This document shows positions 27,910 through 36,593 of a stretch of 46,544 nt of DNA, one piece after another. Positions within the stretch are counted from its first letter, which is position 1. Every line of letters starts with the position of its first letter. The stretch is from Clostridia bacterium (GTDB lineage: Bacteria; Bacillota_A; Clostridia; Oscillospirales; CAG-272): assembly GCA_017632155.1 (NCBI GenBank), contig JAGBRZ010000141.1, forward strand, positions 1 through 46,544. Reading direction: 5' to 3'. The position numbers and the translations under genes were made by a program. The notes under the pieces were generated by a model. It ran no database searches, was not told the DNA's origin, and saw only the letters and a list, made by a program, of their open reading frames with translations.

Positions 27910-29552
27910 TGGATAACCAAGAGATAATCAAGCGGTTATGGGAGCGAGATACGACCGACCCGAAGATAGTAGATATGCTCTACTCAATGAGCGTGAACAC
28001 CGAGGACTATAAAATGTCCTACGAAATAGCGGGACTGTGCCAAAAGCGGATTACGGAGTTCCGTCCCGAGCCGAAGAAAGCACTCGAATTTTATGAGATT
28101 TACGAAAAGGCCCTTAAATTCGCGTCGAATGGCGTGTTTGAAGCGTTCTTGATACACAACGAGCTTGACAGACCTGCGGCAGAGAGGTTTTACCAACCGA
28201 GAATGAGGCAGTTAAAGCCGATAGTCGATGCGTTGCAAGCTGCGGCAGACGGAGAATTAGACGAATTGTTCATATCCCAACCGCCGCGAACCGGCAAGAG
28301 TACGTTGGTACAGATATTCCTCGTGTGGTTTGCGAAAACTCACCCCGAAAAGGCGAATTTGTACTGTTCCTACGCTCAAGGTGTTGTCGATACGTTCTAT
28401 GACGGCTGCTTGGAGTTCTTGACGGACCCGACGTATCGGTTGTGCGGTATGTTTCCCGGCAACGACTTGGTGTATCAGAACAAGCAGAGTGCTACGATTG
28501 ATCTCAAAAGGCACAAAAAATACAAGAGTATCACTTGTAAATCGCTATACGGACAGTTGAACGGTCTCTGCGATGCCGACGGCGTGTTGATAGGCGATGA
28601 CCTCTTGAGTGGTATTGAGGAAGCGTTAAACCCCGAAGCGTTGGCGAAAGCGAATAGCCGAGTAAACAATAACTTGCTCTCTCGTGCGAAGGAAGGGTGC
28701 ATAAAAATATGGATCGGCACACGTTGGAGTCCTATCGACCCAATAGGCACGAGAATAAATATGATTGAGACCGAGGCAGAGTTTGCGAATCTGCGGTATA
28801 AGGTCGTGAACGTACCTGCGATGGACGAAAACGATGAGAGTAATTTCGAGTACGACCACGGTGTCGGTTTCAGTACAGAATATTACCGCAAGTTGAGGGC
28901 GCAGTTCGAGGCAGGCGATGATATCGCATCGTGGTCGGCGCAGTATTTAGGGGAGCCGTATTTCCGTGAGGGTTTGTTGTACCCTGAAGAGGCGTTGCGG
29001 AGATATTACGAGCTGCCTGAAGGTGAACCCGATGCGATTGTGGGCGTATGCGACACTAAAGATACGGGCAAGGACTACGCTGTGTTGCCCGTGGCGTATA
29101 TTTACGGCAAGGACGTGTATATTGACGATTGCGTATGCGATAATGCCCTGCCCGAAGTAACGGACGCGAAGTGTGCAGAGGTATTGGTGCGCAAGAAGGT
29201 GCAGGCGTGCCGGTTTGAGAGCAACAGCGCAGGTGGTCGAATAGCCGATAAGGTGAACGATATGGTTAAAGCGAAAGGTCATAGGTGCCATATCACGAAG
29301 AAATACACCACGTCGAATAAGTTGACGAAGATAATACAGAACAGCAGTTATGTCAAGGAGCATTTCTTATTCCGCGACCGTTCGGTTTGCAAAGGGATGA
29401 CCGACTACAACAAAATGATGAAATTCTTGACTCACTTCACGATTGACGGCAAGAACAAGAACGACGACGTGCCTGACGCGATCGCTATGCTCGCCGAATA
29501 TGTCGATAGTTCCGTGTTTAGTGCCGCAGAGGTTGTCAAGCCGTTCTTCTAA
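27909..29552 (+). CDS. terL: Terminase large subunit
   Basis: A 547-residue packaging motor and nuclease. The N-terminal ATPase has Walker A in SQPPRTGKSTLVQIF (about 119-133) and Walker B in GVLIGDDLLSG (about 222-232). The C-terminal RNase H-like nuclease shows its acidic residues in GVCDTKDTGKDY (about 380) and KNDDVPDAIAML (about 520). Length is usual. ATG 27909 overlaps the metallopeptidase stop by one base. It is not adjacent to the small subunit; a regulated cassette of about 3 kb lies between. Confidence 0.95.
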   Translation: MDNQEIIKRLWERDTTDPKIVDMLYSMSVNTEDYKMSYEIAGLCQKRITEFRPEPKKALEFYEIYEKALKFASNGVFEAFLIHNELDRPAAERFYQPRMRQLKPIVDALQAAADGELDELFISQPPRTGKSTLVQIFLVWFAKTHPEKANLYCSYAQGVVDTFYDGCLEFLTDPTYRLCGMFPGNDLVYQNKQSATIDLKRHKKYKSITCKSLYGQLNGLCDADGVLIGDDLLSGIEEALNPEALAKANSRVNNNLLSRAKEGCIKIWIGTRWSPIDPIGTRINMIETEAEFANLRYKVVNVPAMDENDESNFEYDHGVGFSTEYYRKLRAQFEAGDDIASWSAQYLGEPYFREGLLYPEEALRRYYELPEGEPDAIVGVCDTKDTGKDYAVLPVAYIYGKDVYIDDCVCDNALPEVTDAKCAEVLVRKKVQACRFESNSAGGRIADKVNDMVKAKGHRCHITKKYTTSNKLTKIIQNSSYVKEHFLFRDRSVCKGMTDYNKMMKFLTHFTIDGKNKNDDVPDAIAMLAEYVDSSVFSAAEVVKPFF

Positions 29553-29553
29553 A

Positions 29554-29569
29554 GTGCTATATATAGCAC
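29554..29569. other. Perfect 16-bp palindrome after the terminase gene
   Basis: GTGCTATATATAGCAC starts one base after the terminase stop. Without a T-tract it is not a standard terminator. It may be a protein-binding site or an RNA hairpin that tunes expression of the head genes. Confidence 0.5.
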
Positions 29570-29627
29570 GAGGTGATTGAAAAGCCGTTTTCTCGGTGCT
29601 AAAATATCCTCGATAGGAGGCATACCG

Positions 29628-29774
29628 ATGAAAATAGTTGAAATAGTGTGTCCCGAATGTGGAAAATTATTGCTTAAAGCGACGGCAGACAGCAAGGCAA
29701 CGATGATATGTTGGTGCCGCCGTTGTAAAGCAGAAAAAGTCATAAATATTAGAGCCAACGAGCCGAGCAAGTAA
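29628..29774 (+). CDS. Com-like zinc-finger protein
   Basis: A 48-residue protein with two Cys pairs, IVCPECGKLLLKAT and MICWCRRCKAEKVI, in the pattern of the phage Mu translational regulator Com. Com binds mRNA of the DNA-modification gene mom; no mom-like gene is present here, so the target is unknown. GGAGG precedes ATG 29628. It lies between the terminase and portal genes, a place where such proteins are often found. Confidence 0.75.
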   Translation: MKIVEIVCPECGKLLLKATADSKATMICWCRRCKAEKVINIRANEPSK

Positions 29775-29795
29775 TATTGCTCGGCTATTATTTTT
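29761..29795 (+). terminator. Terminator-like hairpin after the Com-like gene
   Basis: AGCCGAGCAA (29761-29770) pairs with TTGCTCGGCT (29777-29786), followed by ATTATTTTTATT. It begins inside the Com-like gene. Since the structural genes continue downstream, it may be a partial terminator that lowers their expression relative to the terminase, or an attenuator. Confidence 0.7.
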
Positions 29796-29812
29796 ATTCG
29801 AGGTGAATCGCT

Positions 29813-31285
29813 GTGGTAATTATGCAGTCTGAATCGCCCGGTGTATTTGCCGGACGAAGAAAAATATTCGTTGACGTTGACGTAATAAACGAAAGCAACA
29901 TTGAAGAGGTCGTAGCAGAGGTATTAAAAACCCATGCTCTCAACGCGCAAGAAATTGAATATCTTATGAACTACGAGCGTGGTATCTCCCCTATTCACGA
30001 CAGAGTGAAAGAGGGCAGACAAGACGTTAACTATCGTATCAACGAAAACCACGCAGCCGAGATAAAGACGTTCAAGGTTGGTTATGTGTTCAGTTCCCCT
30101 ATCACTCTCGTACAGAGAGCGGTCGAGGATAACGAACACAGTGCCGAGGACGATAAGCGCATAGCACGTCTTAACGAAATGATGTTCGAGCAGAAAAAGG
30201 CGGCTAAAGACAAGAAATTGGCTGAAAATTTCAGCATCGGCGGCACGGGTTTCAGAATGGCTTTGCCGAAAAAGAAAAAGAAGTCGAACGAGTTATCTCC
30301 GTTCGACATAATCACACTGAATCCGTTGACTACGTGCGTGGCATATTCCAACGACATATATCAAAGACGAGTGCTTGGTATTAGTTACGTAGTCAAGAAC
30401 GACAACACGATGAAAGTCGGTGCATACACCGAAGATAAATATTTCGAGTTGGAAGGCTCCAAGATCGGTGGTGCGTTCAAGTTAACAAAGACCGAGAAGA
30501 ACGGCATCGGTATGGTGCCGATTGTAGAATATTGTGCCGACGAACAGAGAATGGGTTGTTTCGAGAAGGTGCTTGACCTGCTCGACGCACTGTGTATTCT
30601 CACGAGCGACCGCGTAAACGGTCTGTCGCAGTTTGTTCAGAATATTCTGTGGGCAGACAACGTAACGTTGACCGAAGAACAGAAAGAAGCGGTCAAGAAC
30701 GGCGGTTGGTTGTTCACCAAAAGCGACGGCACGACCAAGGCGAACATACAGTATCTCACACAGCAGTTAGACCAAACGAGCGCACAGTCGCTTGTGGATT
30801 GGGTGTACGAGCAGGTATTGCAGATAACGGGTACACCCGCGAGAGGTAAATCGACGGGCGGTAACACGGGCCAAGCGATTGTACTGTCGAACGGTTGGAC
30901 GATTGCCGAGACCGCAGCGAAGAACACCGAGATAGTATTCAAGGACAGCGAGATGGATTTTCTCGAAGTTGTGCTTGAAATCCTTGCGAGAGACAAGGAC
31001 GTTGACGAAGAAATGAAATCACTTAGGCTCTCTGATATTGAGCCGAAGTTCAGCCGTAATAAGACCGATAGCATATTGGTTAAGGTTCAAGCACTCCAAG
31101 GACAGTTGGACGCAGGTATTGACCCGTTGACGGCGATTAAGACTTGCGATTTGTATAGCGATCCGCAGCAGGTGTGGGTCGATAGTAAGCCGTATATTGA
31201 GGAGAAGAGAAATGACAAACGAAACGATGTTATTGACAGCGTTGACGAACGGAATACCGATAACGGAGTTCCAACCGCAGAATAA
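29813..31285 (+). CDS. Portal protein (SPP1 gp6 type)
   Basis: A 490-residue protein of the SPP1-like portal family. Typical features: MNYERGISPIHDRVKEG near the start, NYRINENHAAEIKTFKVGYV, and GTPARGKSTGGNTGQAIVLS (about 342), which belongs to the crown-proximal region of such portals. Portal rings form the DNA entry gate. GTG 29813 follows GAGGTGA by about 6 bases. Normal length. Its 3' end overlaps the leucine-rich protein gene by 74 bases. Confidence 0.9.
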   Translation: MVIMQSESPGVFAGRRKIFVDVDVINESNIEEVVAEVLKTHALNAQEIEYLMNYERGISPIHDRVKEGRQDVNYRINENHAAEIKTFKVGYVFSSPITLVQRAVEDNEHSAEDDKRIARLNEMMFEQKKAAKDKKLAENFSIGGTGFRMALPKKKKKSNELSPFDIITLNPLTTCVAYSNDIYQRRVLGISYVVKNDNTMKVGAYTEDKYFELEGSKIGGAFKLTKTEKNGIGMVPIVEYCADEQRMGCFEKVLDLLDALCILTSDRVNGLSQFVQNILWADNVTLTEEQKEAVKNGGWLFTKSDGTTKANIQYLTQQLDQTSAQSLVDWVYEQVLQITGTPARGKSTGGNTGQAIVLSNGWTIAETAAKNTEIVFKDSEMDFLEVVLEILARDKDVDEEMKSLRLSDIEPKFSRNKTDSILVKVQALQGQLDAGIDPLTAIKTCDLYSDPQQVWVDSKPYIEEKRNDKRNDVIDSVDERNTDNGVPTAE

Positions 31286-32372
31286 TAAGCAGGCATACCT
31301 TGCATACCTAAACGGCTTGGAGATTGAGTTGCCTGAACCGAGAACGATGGAGGAAGCTCTGTTGTATAACTACTGCGTGAATGGCGGCGGCAACTCGGGC
31401 GGCGGCAAGGGTACGGTCGAACCCCTTAACGTAACGGAAAACGGCACATACACACCGCCCGAAGGCGTAGACGGGTATTCGCCCGTTAATGTTATGGTCG
31501 CGCCGCCCGCAAGCGATGTTGACGAATTGATTAGCAGAAACATTGAGGAAGTAACGAGCGGGGTTGCAACCGTTGGGGCGTACGCGTTCGCAAACTGTGA
31601 AAAATTGATTGTTGCAAACTTCCCGAATGCGACAAAAATCGACAAATACGCTTTTTATCAAGGGAACTATGCTTTCCAAATTGAGAAAGAACTTACGGTT
31701 AACGCGCCCAATGTAGAAACAATCGGGGAACATGCGTTTTCGTGCGACCGAAGGGCAAAAGTTCTGTTAAAACGAGCGTATTTTCCAAAAGTAAAAACGA
31801 TTGACCAATATGCTTTTTATCAAAACTGCGGATTGACCGAAGTTTATTTTCCCGAAGCCGTTTCTATTGGAAATTATGCGTTTTCTACCAATCAAGGGCA
31901 AATTCCTATAACAAACGCAGATTTCCCGAAAGTAACGAGTATAGGTGCGAATGCGTTTAGTGCTTGTCGTTCGTTAATAACCGTAAGAATGCCTTTGCTG
32001 ACGTCGATAGGTAAAAACGCGTTTAGCGGTTGCGCCGCGCTTACGGTTGTGGATTTTTATCTCCAATTGGGTTTTGGTGTTCAAATTTTCGGTGATTGCA
32101 ATTCGTTGAAGTCGCTTGTTTTGCGTTCCGAAACAATGTGTACTTTAGGTAGTGCGAGTGCTTTTATGAATTGTTACCATTATCACGGCACGGTAAATTC
32201 AACTTACAACCCCGACGGATTAAAAGACGGTTATATTTACGTTCCCCGCGCACTTGTTGAAGATTACAAAGCCGAAACGAATTGGAGTACATTTTCAACC
32301 CAATTCCGCGCCCTTGAAGATTACACGGTTGACGGCACTATTACGGGCGAACTTGACGAAACGAAAATTTAA
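31212..32372 (+). CDS. Leucine-rich repeat (BspA-type) phage fibre protein
   Basis: A 386-residue protein. After an N-terminal helical part and a Gly/Ser linker (NGGGNSGGGKG) comes the phage fibre phrase NVTENGTYTPPEGVDGYSPV. Repeats of the BspA type then run from about 120 to 320, each with A-F and a glycine-rich turn such as TSIGANAFSACRSLITVRMP. BspA repeats bind host surface molecules. ATG 31212 after GGAG is preferred over an earlier GTG. Finding it between portal and scaffold is unexpected: it could be a head fibre or tail fibre. Confidence 0.82.
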   Translation: MTNETMLLTALTNGIPITEFQPQNNKQAYLAYLNGLEIELPEPRTMEEALLYNYCVNGGGNSGGGKGTVEPLNVTENGTYTPPEGVDGYSPVNVMVAPPASDVDELISRNIEEVTSGVATVGAYAFANCEKLIVANFPNATKIDKYAFYQGNYAFQIEKELTVNAPNVETIGEHAFSCDRRAKVLLKRAYFPKVKTIDQYAFYQNCGLTEVYFPEAVSIGNYAFSTNQGQIPITNADFPKVTSIGANAFSACRSLITVRMPLLTSIGKNAFSGCAALTVVDFYLQLGFGVQIFGDCNSLKSLVLRSETMCTLGSASAFMNCYHYHGTVNSTYNPDGLKDGYIYVPRALVEDYKAETNWSTFSTQFRALEDYTVDGTITGELDETKI

Positions 32373-32383
32373 GGGGTGATAAT

Positions 32384-32629
32384 ATGGCAATCGTAAGAGA
32401 ATTTTACAGAACAAGAGAAGACGGCGTAAACCTTTACCGCACATATTCGGACGAGGGCTTTTATATCCGTCAAATTCCTACGGGCGTTGAATACGGCGAA
32501 GCAATAGACGTTGAAAACGCGCCGTATACATACGAAGAAACCGACAAACTTATTGAGGTTGAGGAAACCGACAACGCAACCGAAGCGGACTATATCGAAG
32601 CACTTGAAAGGTTGGGCGTTAGTGAATGA
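32384..32629 (+). CDS. Small acidic protein following the fibre gene, 81 residues
   Basis: It begins MAIVREFYRTREDGVNLYRT and ends in a helical stretch. Proteins with this opening often follow tail-fibre genes in Firmicutes phages, and may assist or decorate the fibre. GGGGTGATA precedes the start. Function unknown. Confidence 0.72.
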   Translation: MAIVREFYRTREDGVNLYRTYSDEGFYIRQIPTGVEYGEAIDVENAPYTYEETDKLIEVEETDNATEADYIEALERLGVSE

Positions 32630-32790
32630 AAAAGAACGAGCTTAAACAGAAGACCGACACCGTTATAAGCCAAACACAAGAAGCGTTGCAAACGATGTAC
32701 GATGCTTTAAGCCAAGGACAGCAGAAGAAGATCGTTAAAAACGAAGAGGTCAAGGCATTGTTTGACCGATACGGCGTGAATTACGAATAG
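32626..32790 (+). CDS. Small helical protein, 54 residues
   Basis: MKKNELKQKTDTVISQTQEA and a middle stretch LQTMYDALSQGQQKKIVK suggest a coiled-coil peptide; it ends FDRYGVNYE. It overlaps the previous gene by 4 bases. It likely belongs to the fibre group. Function unknown. Confidence 0.65.
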   Translation: MKKNELKQKTDTVISQTQEALQTMYDALSQGQQKKIVKNEEVKALFDRYGVNYE

Positions 32791-32826
32791 GCGCACACAC
32801 CAACCAAAGCATAACGAGGTAAAAAT

Positions 32827-33126
32827 ATGAGACGCGGAACGACCCCTACACACACGTTTCATCTGCCGTTTAACACGGACATAATCGACAAAGTTAATAT
32901 TACATATTCTCAATGCGACAAACCCGTACTTGAGAAAAACACAGAGGATTGCAAACTTGTTGAGAGTTCGATTGCGGTCGAACTCTCACGAGCTGAAACA
33001 TTGTCGTTCGACGATAACGAGTTCGTGAAGATACAGTTGACTGTCATCGATAAAAACGGCAAGTCTCTTGTATCGAACGTGTTGCGTTGCGAGATCGGTG
33101 AGGTGCTGAATGAGTGTGAATTTTAG
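32827..33126 (+). CDS. Fibre-associated beta-rich protein, 99 residues
   Basis: It opens MRRGTTPTHTFHLPFNTDII and continues with KVNITYSQCDKPVLEKN and a beta-rich remainder. Proteins with an MRRGTTPT opening recur beside fibre or baseplate genes of Gram-positive phages. It overlaps the second leucine-rich gene by 17 bases. Probably structural; role unknown. Confidence 0.75.
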   Translation: MRRGTTPTHTFHLPFNTDIIDKVNITYSQCDKPVLEKNTEDCKLVESSIAVELSRAETLSFDDNEFVKIQLTVIDKNGKSLVSNVLRCEIGEVLNECEF

Positions 33127-34123
33127 CGAGAATAGCCGTGAGTTCACGGTAACGTTCGGCGAAGCGATACAGTCGGGCAACAACATCGCCATTACCGATG
33201 CGAGACACTTGTTCTTCGGTGGTGCAAGGCTCGACGCGATGGACGCACTCTTGGACGGGTGCGAGAAAGTATCGAGCATAGCGGGTATGTTTCAGCAATG
33301 TACGAGTGTAACATCGCTCGATTTAAGCAAACTCGATACAAGCGAGGCTACCTCGATGGAATCGGCGTTTGAATCTTGTTCTGCGCTTGAGGAACTGAAC
33401 ATAGAGGGTTGGGACACGAGCAAAGCAACGAACATTTCGAGAATGTTCTACTCTTGCAGAAAACTTAAATCGTTTGACGTAGCCGATTGGGACGTGAGTA
33501 ACGTCGTTTATATGGGTCACGCGTTCAATGGCTGTACCTCGATAACGAGTTTTGATATGAGCAAGTGGGACACGAGCAAGGTCAAGAATATGCAAGGTAT
33601 ATTCCTTGGTTGCGAATCGCTTGAAGAAATTATCGGTTTCAGCGCACCTCTTGCAGTTGGAACGAAAATCGGTTTCCCGAGTGGATATGACGATTACCGC
33701 CCGGCATTGAAACGACTTACGTTCCGCACCGACATCGAGAAATCGATTGACGCGGATATAAACATCGAGCATTGCAGTTTCGGGCGTTCGGGTATGGTTG
33801 AGATGTTTAATTCTCTCCCCGATATATCCGACGGAACGGTGAGACATATCACAATCACGGGTAATCCGTGTGTTGGAAAGACGTTTGAAACGCTTGAGTC
33901 GATCGAAGAATACGTGTGGGACAGAAACCTTCACGACGAGACTATGATATTCGAGTACGCAGGCAAGCGTTACACGATGGACGGAGATGAAATGCTCCGT
34001 TTCATGAACCGATACAGAGATGAAGAAACGTTGGACTTCAAACTGTTGGAATTCGACGTTGAATTGCTCACAGAAGAAGATAGAAAAATAGCCATCCGTA
34101 AAGGATGGAGTATCATCGAATAA
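33110..34123 (+). CDS. BspA-like surface protein (DUF285 repeats)
   Basis: A 337-residue protein. Residues 1-70 hold a beta-type lead (VNFSENSREFTVTFGEAIQS). Repeats of about 25 residues follow, with the DUF285 signature SLDLSKLDTSEATSMESAFE, GWDTSKATNISRMFYSC, DWDVSNVVYMGHAFNGC and KWDTSKVKNMQGIF. A C-terminal part from about 200 is unlike the repeats. DUF285 domains are found on bacterial surface adhesins. Together with the protein at 31212 it would give the phage two leucine-rich surface proteins. Function in attachment is inferred. Confidence 0.83.
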   Translation: MSVNFSENSREFTVTFGEAIQSGNNIAITDARHLFFGGARLDAMDALLDGCEKVSSIAGMFQQCTSVTSLDLSKLDTSEATSMESAFESCSALEELNIEGWDTSKATNISRMFYSCRKLKSFDVADWDVSNVVYMGHAFNGCTSITSFDMSKWDTSKVKNMQGIFLGCESLEEIIGFSAPLAVGTKIGFPSGYDDYRPALKRLTFRTDIEKSIDADINIEHCSFGRSGMVEMFNSLPDISDGTVRHITITGNPCVGKTFETLESIEEYVWDRNLHDETMIFEYAGKRYTMDGDEMLRFMNRYRDEETLDFKLLEFDVELLTEEDRKIAIRKGWSIIE

Positions 34124-34340
34124 ATGCGTTGTGTAGAAACTCACTCATAGCGGGTACGCAGGTTTGGTTTTTGCTCCTTTCCCCAACGAAAAAGCCCGCA
34201 GATATGGTTTGAACGAGGTAATGACTTGGGATAGCCACCAAACAGTCGGAGATGACTTATAAAGCGCACAAAACAAGAGAGAACTTGACAAACGCAAACA
34301 AACGTAGAGAGAACTACTGAAAACGCAGGAGGATTTTATT
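34124..34340. other. 217-bp non-coding gap with possible RNA structure
   Basis: No gene was found apart from a negligible 8-codon frame. GCGGG (34150-34154) can pair with CCCGC (34195-34199), and GTTTGGT inside that loop (34162-34168) with ACCAAAC (34237-34243), which would be a pseudoknot-like pairing. AGAGAGAACT is repeated 29 bases apart near the scaffold gene. A TTGACA at 34285-34290 has no good -10. A gap of this size in a packed late operon may hold a promoter or a structured RNA. Confidence 0.4.
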
Positions 34341-34895
34341 ATGGCGAAGATCGACACTACGAAAATCGAAGGCTACGAGAATATGAGTGCGGAAGAAAAA
34401 CTCGCTATTCTCGAAGGCTATGAGTTCGACACATCGGGAATGGTGAGCAAAGCCACGCTCGACAAGGCAACGGCAGACGCAGCCGAATGGAAACGCAAGT
34501 ACAACAGCACGCTCTCTGAAGCAGAACAAGCGAGGATAGCGGCAGAGGAAGCACAGAAGGCAACCGAAACTCGCCTTGCTGAACTCGAACGAAAAGATAA
34601 AATCTCTACCACCAAAGATAAATATATCGCATCGGGTTTCAATGCGGTATTGGCGCAGGCAACAGCCGAGGCGTTTGTTGACGGTGATATGGATGCAGTG
34701 TTAGCGAACGTTCAAAAGCACGTTGCAGATGCGGCAAAAGAAAAAACAGACAAAGACCTCAAGGGGACATCGGCTCCCCCCGCAGGCGGCAATCCTAACC
34801 CCGGCAAAATCGATTATTCGGAGAAAATTTCCGAAGCGATTGCATTGGGTAATTATGCGGATGCGGCTTATTATCAAAGACTTCAAACACAGTAA
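34341..34895 (+). CDS. Capsid scaffolding protein (DUF4355-like)
   Basis: A 184-residue protein, charged and helical, with a central coiled coil (ATADAAEWKRKYNSTLSEAE) and a C-terminal GNYADAAYYQRL typical of capsid scaffolds. It would guide assembly of the major capsid protein and then leave. It lies directly before the major capsid gene, the standard order. GGAGG precedes ATG 34341. Confidence 0.83.
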   Translation: MAKIDTTKIEGYENMSAEEKLAILEGYEFDTSGMVSKATLDKATADAAEWKRKYNSTLSEAEQARIAAEEAQKATETRLAELERKDKISTTKDKYIASGFNAVLAQATAEAFVDGDMDAVLANVQKHVADAAKEKTDKDLKGTSAPPAGGNPNPGKIDYSEKISEAIALGNYADAAYYQRLQTQ

Positions 34896-34914
34896 ACACA
34901 GGAGGAATTAAATT

Positions 34915-35901
34915 ATGGCAGATGCAGTTGCTACAAGTTTTGCAACCCCCAATTATAGCGGACTTCTTTTCGCTAAGGGTCGCACAGACACCCCTTTCAG
35001 CACTATTATCGGTGCAAAGCGCAGGACCACCAACAACGTTGAGTTTGCGGTTGGTGTCGAGTACAACGTAGGTGAGGGCGAGGTCCCCAATTACAGTGAA
35101 AACGACACTCTTAACGCACCTGACGCGACCGTTGTTACTCGCGGTCAGAAAACCAACGTAACACAGATCTTTATGGACTCTTTTTCAGTCGGTGATGTAA
35201 AAGAGAGCAATATGGGAACCCTTTCCGGCATTAACGTTGCAGGTCAGCAGCCCAACCCTAAGAGTGAACTCGACTTCCAGGCAGGCGTTACTATGCAGAG
35301 AATCGCGCAGTCTGTCGAAAAGACTCTCATTCTTGGCACATTCAACAAAGCTGAAAACGATTCCCAGGTTAACAAAACTCGCGGTATGGTTGCGGCTATC
35401 GAAACCAACGTTGCGGACATCGGTGGAAAGGCACTTTCCATTTGGGACGTTGCAGATATGCTCGTTGAAATCCGCAATCAGGGTGGCTCTACCGAAGGTC
35501 TCGTTCTTTGGTGCGACAGCGTTACCAAGTTCCAAATTTCCGCAGAAGCGGCGGCTAACAACTACAACGTTTACAACAGCCACCACAATGTTCACGGTAT
35601 CAACATCACTCGCATTGAGACTCCTATGGGCGACGTTGACATCTGCTTGGGCAGATACCTCCCCGTAGGCACTGCGATGCTTCTTAACTTCGGAGTTATT
35701 GCGCCTGTTGAACAGCCGCATCCTCGCAAGGGTAACTTCTATCTCGAAAAGATGGGTAAGACCGGCTTCAAGGATAAGTATTCTATTCTCGGTCAGGTGG
35801 GTCTTGACCACGGTCCCGAATGGATGCACGGTAAGTTCACCAACATCAAGGCAACCTACGACCGTCCTACCGGACTTCTCGTAAATCACGTAAACGCGTA
35901 A
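34915..35901 (+). CDS. Major capsid protein (SU10/DUF5309-type, HK97 fold)
   Basis: A 328-residue protein. Its early part SGLLFAKGRTDTPFSTIIG, then GVEYNVGEGEVPNYSENDTL and the internal ESNMGTLSGINVAG are of the SU10 major capsid type. Position after the scaffold, length and a strong ribosome site (GGAGG) all fit. It forms the icosahedral shell. No protease gene is visible, in line with a scaffold-based rather than delta-domain route. Confidence 0.9.
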   Translation: MADAVATSFATPNYSGLLFAKGRTDTPFSTIIGAKRRTTNNVEFAVGVEYNVGEGEVPNYSENDTLNAPDATVVTRGQKTNVTQIFMDSFSVGDVKESNMGTLSGINVAGQQPNPKSELDFQAGVTMQRIAQSVEKTLILGTFNKAENDSQVNKTRGMVAAIETNVADIGGKALSIWDVADMLVEIRNQGGSTEGLVLWCDSVTKFQISAEAAANNYNVYNSHHNVHGINITRIETPMGDVDICLGRYLPVGTAMLLNFGVIAPVEQPHPRKGNFYLEKMGKTGFKDKYSILGQVGLDHGPEWMHGKFTNIKATYDRPTGLLVNHVNA

Positions 35902-35925
35902 ATTCACAAGGAGGTGCTTTGACAG

Positions 35926-36243
35926 ATGACTAACATTGAACGCTTAAAGGTACGAATACCCGAGGCGACTGATGCTGAATTGGAGGATGTTCTTGAGAGC
36001 GCAAAGGCGGTCATTCTGTCAAAGTGCTTCGTCTCTCTTGTGAGGACTTCCGAGGAAGATAAAAAAGCCGCGCTCGAAGAACACAACGAAAAGGTTCTTT
36101 CGGCGGCGGTGGTTATCTACAATATGCGCGGTATTGAGGGACAGATTTCTCATAGCGAAAACGGCGTAGCTCGTTCCTACGAGGAACACGCGGGTATGAA
36201 ATCCATTCTCGCACAGATAGTCCCGAGAGGTGACGTAATATGA
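35926..36243 (+). CDS. Head-tail connector protein (gp6-like)
   Basis: A 105-residue helical protein. It starts IERLKVRIPEATDAELEDVL, has AAVVIYNMRGIEGQIS, and ends in a conserved type of segment (ENGVARSYEE) of adaptor proteins that bind beneath the portal. AAGGAGGTG precedes ATG 35926. It overlaps the next gene by 4 bases. Confidence 0.83.
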   Translation: MTNIERLKVRIPEATDAELEDVLESAKAVILSKCFVSLVRTSEEDKKAALEEHNEKVLSAAVVIYNMRGIEGQISHSENGVARSYEEHAGMKSILAQIVPRGDVI

Positions 36244-36593
36244 GAGATTTGAGTAAAAACAAATCGACGATATATTACGCATTGCGAAACGTGAGTTCTG
36301 CGGTGGATGAGTGGGGCAACACGAACGATGTTACCACATACGGAGAACCGCAAGAGTTGAAAATCAGTGTATCGGCGAACAAAGGTGAAGCGTCGGCGCA
36401 AGCGTTCGGCGCAGACCTCCGTTATGACCGAGAAATGGTTACTCACGATATGCTGTGTCCTATCGACGAATACAGCCGTCTGTGGCTCGATGGTCGTTCG
36501 GTTGACGAGACTCATAACTACGAGGTAGCAGCCGTTAGTAGGTCTCTCAACTGTATTCGATATGCGATAAGGCGGGTGAACGTATCACGATGA
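36240..36593 (+). CDS. Head closure (stopper) protein
   Basis: A 117-residue beta-rich protein in the place of the stopper between connector and HK97 gp10-type gene. It includes YREMVTHDM-like contacts (LRYDREMVTHDMLC) and ends RYAIRRVNVSR. The family is inferred mostly from order and size. It overlaps both neighbours by 4 bases. Confidence 0.75.
   Translation: MRDLSKNKSTIYYALRNVSSAVDEWGNTNDVTTYGEPQELKISVSANKGEASAQAFGADLRYDREMVTHDMLCPIDEYSRLWLDGRSVDETHNYEVAAVSRSLNCIRYAIRRVNVSR

Noticed and set aside
31212..34123. Diversity-generating retroelement acting on the leucine-rich or tail genes
   Set aside because: No reverse transcriptase is encoded anywhere and no template-variable repeat pair was seen.
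34285..34313. TTGACA ahead of the scaffold gene as a promoter
   Set aside because: No -10 hexamer at proper spacing; the segment is described only as an unexplained gap.
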